NCBI RefSeq assembly: GCF_000208745.1
Contig: NC_030851.1
Span: 7,542,672-7,606,671, forward strand
DNA length: 64,000 nucleotides
Direction: 5' to 3'
Origin: Theobroma cacao
Lineage: Eukaryota; Streptophyta; Magnoliopsida; Malvales; Malvaceae
Every line of letters starts with the position of its first letter. Positions within the stretch are counted from its first letter, which is position 1. Under the pieces are notes generated by a model. That model made no database searches. It had not been told where the DNA came from and was given only the letters and a program-made list of their open reading frames with translations. The translations under genes and the position numbers were made by a program. This document shows, piece by piece, positions 59,668 to 64,000 of this stretch.

Positions 59668-60663
59668 TTAGGATGCACGAGTAGTGCAAGTACAGCCATC
59701 CCCAGTTCCCCACACTTGCAGAAGGCCTTGCCAATGCCAGTCCCAGCTACAGCATTGGTGCATGAGCATGGGTTGCAGCTGCAGTGCTCGCCGCACGAAC
59801 ACCGCCTGTGACCATCCACTTCCGATGTGTCCCCTGACGCACACCTGCACCACACCAAATGAATTGGTTATGTTCCAATCGCCCAAAATTCTCCTTAGAA
59901 CTCTGTCCAAGAAACAAATATGCTATGCTAGATAATTTGGGTTTTGTCTTGGTAGGACATCTTTCACTAGTTTTATTGACAAGAGTAGGATAAAAATCAG
60001 AGAGCTCTGACATGGGGAACAAAACACAAACAATTAATTAAGACATTTGTCAATCAAATCAAAGTTTGTACAGACTCACTTTTTGTTTACTACTTTTTCC
60101 TCAAGGGTTAAAGTGTTTTTCTGCCTCGATCTTTTTTCTGATGGAGTACTCAGGTTATAATTTCAAAGCAAAATAGAAATTTAGACGTGTTATGCTACAT
60201 ATTTTGCAGAGACAGTACGGGTGATATTTATTTGGGTAGACCTTATGCAGCAGCATCCAATACGATGAATAAATTCCCAAGAACAATACCCTCAGAGTAG
60301 GCCCTGAAATGTGGCACCACACAACCAAGGATGGACCAAAACAATAATGCAGGACCTTTCTACTCATGTGTTCCTAGGCAAAATATCTGTGACCCAGCGC
60401 CCTAGGACAACCTATATATCTAGTCCTTTGCAAGATAATTATTAGCTTTTCATTTAATAAAAAAACCAAACCAAACCAAGACAAAAGAACAAACACAGAT
60501 ATAGAGAAAAGAGAGAGAGAGAGACCTGCAGGCCACATCACCGGGACATGGAGAGGGGCAACCCGGGACATGGAGAGGGGCAACCACACCTCTCATCACA
60601 AGCAACACCAATTCCCTTGGCCTTCAATACGTTCACTTTTCTCTTTGAATCCTTCAAATCCAT
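59668..60663 (-). pseudogene. Type 4 metallothionein, broken tandem copy
   Basis: Exon 1 (60663-60526) and exon 2 (59844-59668) match the intact MT4 in layout and intron position. Exon 1 starts MDLKDSKRKV and reads ERCGCPSPCPG, then a perfect 22-bp tandem duplication (60541-60584) shifts the frame and gives an early TGA; the first copy alone would read on into the splice site. Exon 2 keeps RRCSCGEHCSCNPCSC and FCKC, then two extra bases in a G run shift the frame near 59705-59715; the original ending (GCTCTTRAS) survives in the other frame, with the last Cys changed to Arg. Promoter elements are partly kept. The product cannot be a full metallothionein. Confidence 0.88.
60541..60584. repeat. 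Perfect 22-bp tandem duplication in the MT4 pseudogene exon 1
   Basis: Two identical 22-bp units, 60541-60562 and 60563-60584, starting CCGGGACATGG. The unit length is not a multiple of three, hence the frameshift. Confidence 0.97.
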
Positions 60664-60949
60664 TCCCACTGGTTTCTAATGGAGTGCAAAAACCAGGTCT
60701 ACTTTTCTTTCTTTTTTGGCAAATGAATGCGACCTTTATAAATGCGATTTGCACAATTGTTTTGTATGAAAAACAGGTGGCGCCAGCAACTACAAAGGGG
60801 CCAACACATGGCGTGAACCACTCTTACATGCTTTTCGTTGCTCTCCCAAAAATGTCAGCATATTATTCACGATCATCGCGCTCCATTACATAATGACGAA
60901 CATTAATTGTGTAGATGTACCATGTACCTTACACTTACAAGTTATAGAT

Positions 60950-61400
60950 GATTTTTGGATAATTTTATATTATTTAATTATAAAATTTTAAATTTTTTAT
61001 TTTTTTATTATTATCAATTAAATATTTTTATTTTTATTTTAATCAAATAAAATTTACTAACTATCCTTAGCTAAAATATCATTTTTATTTTATATATCAT
61101 GTGATATTGACTTATAACATGCTGATGTAATGTGATCACATAATATTTTTTAATTTTTAATATAAATTATCATGACATAATAAATGATGATATAATATAA
61201 TAACATAATTAAATTATATTTTTTATTTTTTCACATTAATGTCATGTCAACATAACGTAAATATAAAATAATAAGTAAAATTTTAACTAATGATAATTAA
61301 TTCATAGTTAATTATAAAAATTTATTTAAATTTAAAATAAAAATATAAAAATTTAATTAAATACAAAAAAAAATTAAATACTTCAAAACTTTTTTAAGAG
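60950..61400. repeat. Long-TIR MITE, family A, copy 4
   Basis: Shares with the other three copies ATATCATGTGATATTGAC, ACATGCTGATGTAATG, an ATTAATTCATAGTTAATTAT-type block and the ATACTTCAAAACTTTTTT end. Non-coding and more diverged than copies 2 and 3. Confidence 0.55.
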
Positions 61401-64000
61401 TAATGCTATTATATAATTATTATATTATAATGAAAAAGTTGCGGGTGAAATGCTTCCATCTGGTGTTGAACATAGGGATTCAATTTCTTGTACAAACTTA
61501 TTTCACCCCATTTTCAAAATTCCCTCTTTTATATACAACTTGATATATTCAAATAAATAAAGAATAACAAAAGTAATTTCATCTATATAAAGTTGTTCGA
61601 TCCCAAAGGACCGAGGAACCGGAAGTGCATAAAATGGACCAACGATCGCCCCAACTACACGCAATTGCCTGACATCTGTTAGGCGAAGACTCTGATTTTC
61701 TTTGACCTCTCCAGTCATAATCGGACGGTGAAAATTGAAGCAAATTATTGAAAATACAAAAAGGAGATGAAAGAAAGAATTTGGAGGTATTATAGTACGA
61801 AGAGTAGCAGTGCATTATTGAGTGATATGTATATATATTCATATATATCACCCGAGTCCTGGCTATATTTTGTTGACAGATCACTATTATATTTTTTTTG
61901 AAATGCGACGGATCTCTGTTACACAGTAGGAAGAGTTGTTACCTCCAATAGAGGTAGCCCCAGGAAGAAAGAGAGAGGTCGTGATGGAGACAAGAAGTTT
62001 GTTTTGAACTTCCAGTTATATATACATGCCAAAGTCTTTGATGTGCCATTGAGAAAATTGCAGTATGGGAATTAATCTTGCCTTGTTTGTGGTGTGATTA
62101 TTGATGATTCCTGTTAGAGGGCGTGCCAACCTCATCCTAATTTCTGTACCTGGCGGAGATTTATGGTGTGCAGGGCCCTCATGAGTCTTGCCTTTCCATT
62201 TCACAAGTTTGGGCTATAGCTAAATCTTGTTCTAAATTAAATAACATAGATTGAACATTACAAAGCTATTATATCAAAGTACAAATTTTGCAGTAGTATC
62301 ATATTATTGTGTCACTGGCTCTTTGCCTTCATCACTCTGGGTTGCTTCTTTGGGTTGAGGAAAATCTTGCACTGCTCTTTTTCCAGAATGGAAAAAGGTT
62401 ATTCTACTGAAAAAGGCAGCCAGCTAATAAAACATCAGCTGGGGTATTTTCTTGTTGTGTAATCACAATCAATTTCCTTGAACATGACTGCAGGAACAAG
62501 TAGTTTCATTAGTAGTGGCTTAACCCAAATGATGAAAAATCAGATGCAGGGGTTTTTTTTTTTGGCTGATATTGAAGCATAACTCCATTTTGAGCTAAGA
62601 GGTAACTCACCGCCAAAACCATTCTCTCTGTCAGTTGTCTCTTTGCTCGGGAAGGTTTTGTTCCTTCATTGCAATGCATGTGGCTCCCCAACTCAACGAT
62701 TGGGACGGTGTTGTTTTGTCGGGTCCCAGCTGTGGGCCACCCTGAGATAGATTAGATAGCCATATGAGGCCTCATATTATGGATATTTTTCTCCTTTTCC
62801 GTCACTAATCAACTGTGTTCCTGTCCTCTAAAATTTACTTTTGTAACAGGGAAAAACTGGCTTTTGAAGCATAATTCACGAGGCATTTTCAAAGTACCTG
62901 CATTCTACACTCAAAACTGTTTGCTACTCGCCACTGTTTCTGTAAACAACCAGGACTTGAATTCAATGAACATGTTCATTGAAAGAATCTGCTTGAAAAC
63001 AAGATTTATTTATTTTTTTTGAATGGCAAGTGAATATTATTAATGCAATGCCAGATCAGGCCATTACATAAGGGCAGTTCCATAAGAGGGATAGACCCAA
63101 CCACAGTAGGAAAATAACAGTTCCATAAGTGGTAGGCCACTTGAAACATTTTCACCCAAGATTAGGAATACTTGGGAGATATTCACATTATCTTATTATC
63201 AACGGCATTTGAAATCGAGCCATTAAAGTAAACAACTCTTTATGTTTTTGTTTTGAGTCAAACTAAACCCTAAAACAAAAAGATTTTCCTTCTCCCTTTT
63301 AATTTATTCATGTTAGCTTCCAACCATTATTGCCATCACCATTATTATCATTATGCATTTTGGAGTTTCCAAGCTCCAACTTGAATCTCAAACATAGGCG
63401 TGGCTGATACCAAACTCTGAATCACTGTTTATCAACATTAGAACTGGCCTTCTAAGCTCCTATGTATCTTCTTGTAAACCGCATAAGGATTGAATTGCAT
63501 GATTTGTTTTTTCCCCACTTTCACCACACCCCATAAATCATTTCACTAAACGATAAATTGGAATGGATTTATTTTTACAGTGATAATAATCTGCCGTCAT
63601 GTTCTTGCTACAAAAAAGAGTGGTAAAAAGTAAAAGCATTCCTCCTTGTCCAAACTTGTAGAAACCAAGAGAATCAATATCCTATAATTAAGCACCATTA
63701 GCCAATAGGGAAAGAGGAGAGGTTTTAGTTAATCACAGGCCGAGAGCAGATCTTGCAGAGTTTTTGGCATCGTGCCTTGGACCCTTTGCATTATGTTAGG
63801 AATTATGATTATTATTTATCAGCTTTGAAAGCCAAGCACTGTAACCAAGGCACAGCAACCCTTTTTCAACCGCCCTTCCAAATGGGGCCACAGCCACAAC
63901 CACAGGCAGCGGGCTTATGGCAAGAACAGAAAAGATCAGGGAAAGGGGTCTTGAGTCAAAAAAAACTAATCCTATGTGTACTTTTATGGGTCCCAATATT
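61401..64000. other. No supported gene; possible LINE tail near 63005
   Basis: Several short frames exist (for example 61503-61718, 62509-62691 and 63796-63996 on minus) but none shows a family motif. At 63005-63050 the minus strand reads like the 3' end of a plant L1 LINE: ATTCACTTGCCATTC followed by an A-rich tail. The rest is unassigned intergenic DNA. Confidence 0.35.

Noticed and set aside
59523..59858. Minus-strand ORF of 111 aa with a Cys-rich start and hydrophobic end
   Set aside because: It is the MT4 pseudogene exon 2 read past its frameshift; the hydrophobic tail is chance.
61503..61718. Minus-strand ORF of 71 aa
   Set aside because: No motif and no splice support; kept only as unassigned sequence.
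1..64000. tRNA, rRNA, organelle-DNA insertions
   Set aside because: No clear tRNA cloverleaf boxes, rRNA or plastid/mitochondrial gene sequence were seen by eye; a tRNAscan or organelle BLAST would decide.

Overview
The window is nuclear DNA from a flowering plant, most likely a rosid eudicot. The evidence is spliced genes with GT-AG introns, plant-only families (PPR, GAUT, RLCK-VII kinase, type 4 metallothionein), AT-rich intergenic DNA, and many plant-type transposons (CACTA, hAT, Ty1/copia, MITEs). One assembly gap of 432 N lies at 32263-32694. The species cannot be named from sequence alone.

Layout. 1-745 is the start of an intronless PPR gene (minus). 1300-4680 is a nine-exon GAUT3-like galacturonosyltransferase (minus; exons sum to 682 aa). 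6.9-30.3 kb holds five intronless cis-prenyltransferase (CPT) genes, all on the minus strand. CPT2 and CPT3 come from a tandem duplication of about 1.8 kb that includes their promoters. CPT4 is broken by two 1-bp deletions. CPT5 is open but has Asn in place of the catalytic Asp. Transposons have spread the cluster apart: a CACTA element carrying a nested 3.8-kb hAT element lies between CPT3 and CPT4, and a 5.2-kb copia element lies between CPT4 and CPT5. 33.4-36.5 kb is a PIX13-like RLCK-VII kinase (minus, six exons, 416 aa). 39.0-44.5 kb is a nuclear bromodomain protein (minus, nine exons, 789 aa). 45.5-53.5 kb is a copia element with an AATAA target duplication, itself split by a 2.8-kb solo LTR with its own target duplication (ATATG). 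53.7-56.2 kb is a TANGO2-domain gene (plus, five exons, 266 aa), head to head with the bromodomain gene. 56.9-60.7 kb holds an intact type 4 metallothionein and a broken tandem copy. No gene is supported in 61.4-64.0 kb.

The genes do not form one pathway. The most notable unit is the CPT array. CPT1 and CPT3 look catalytically complete, CPT2 has one altered motif residue, CPT4 is a pseudogene, and CPT5 resembles a pseudoenzyme. No terpene synthase or P450 is visible beside it. The second theme is a well-preserved record of nested transposon insertions with readable target-site duplications. These include a retrotransposon that split a bromodomain/TANGO2 head-to-head gene pair and now ends 149 bp from the TANGO2 start codon.
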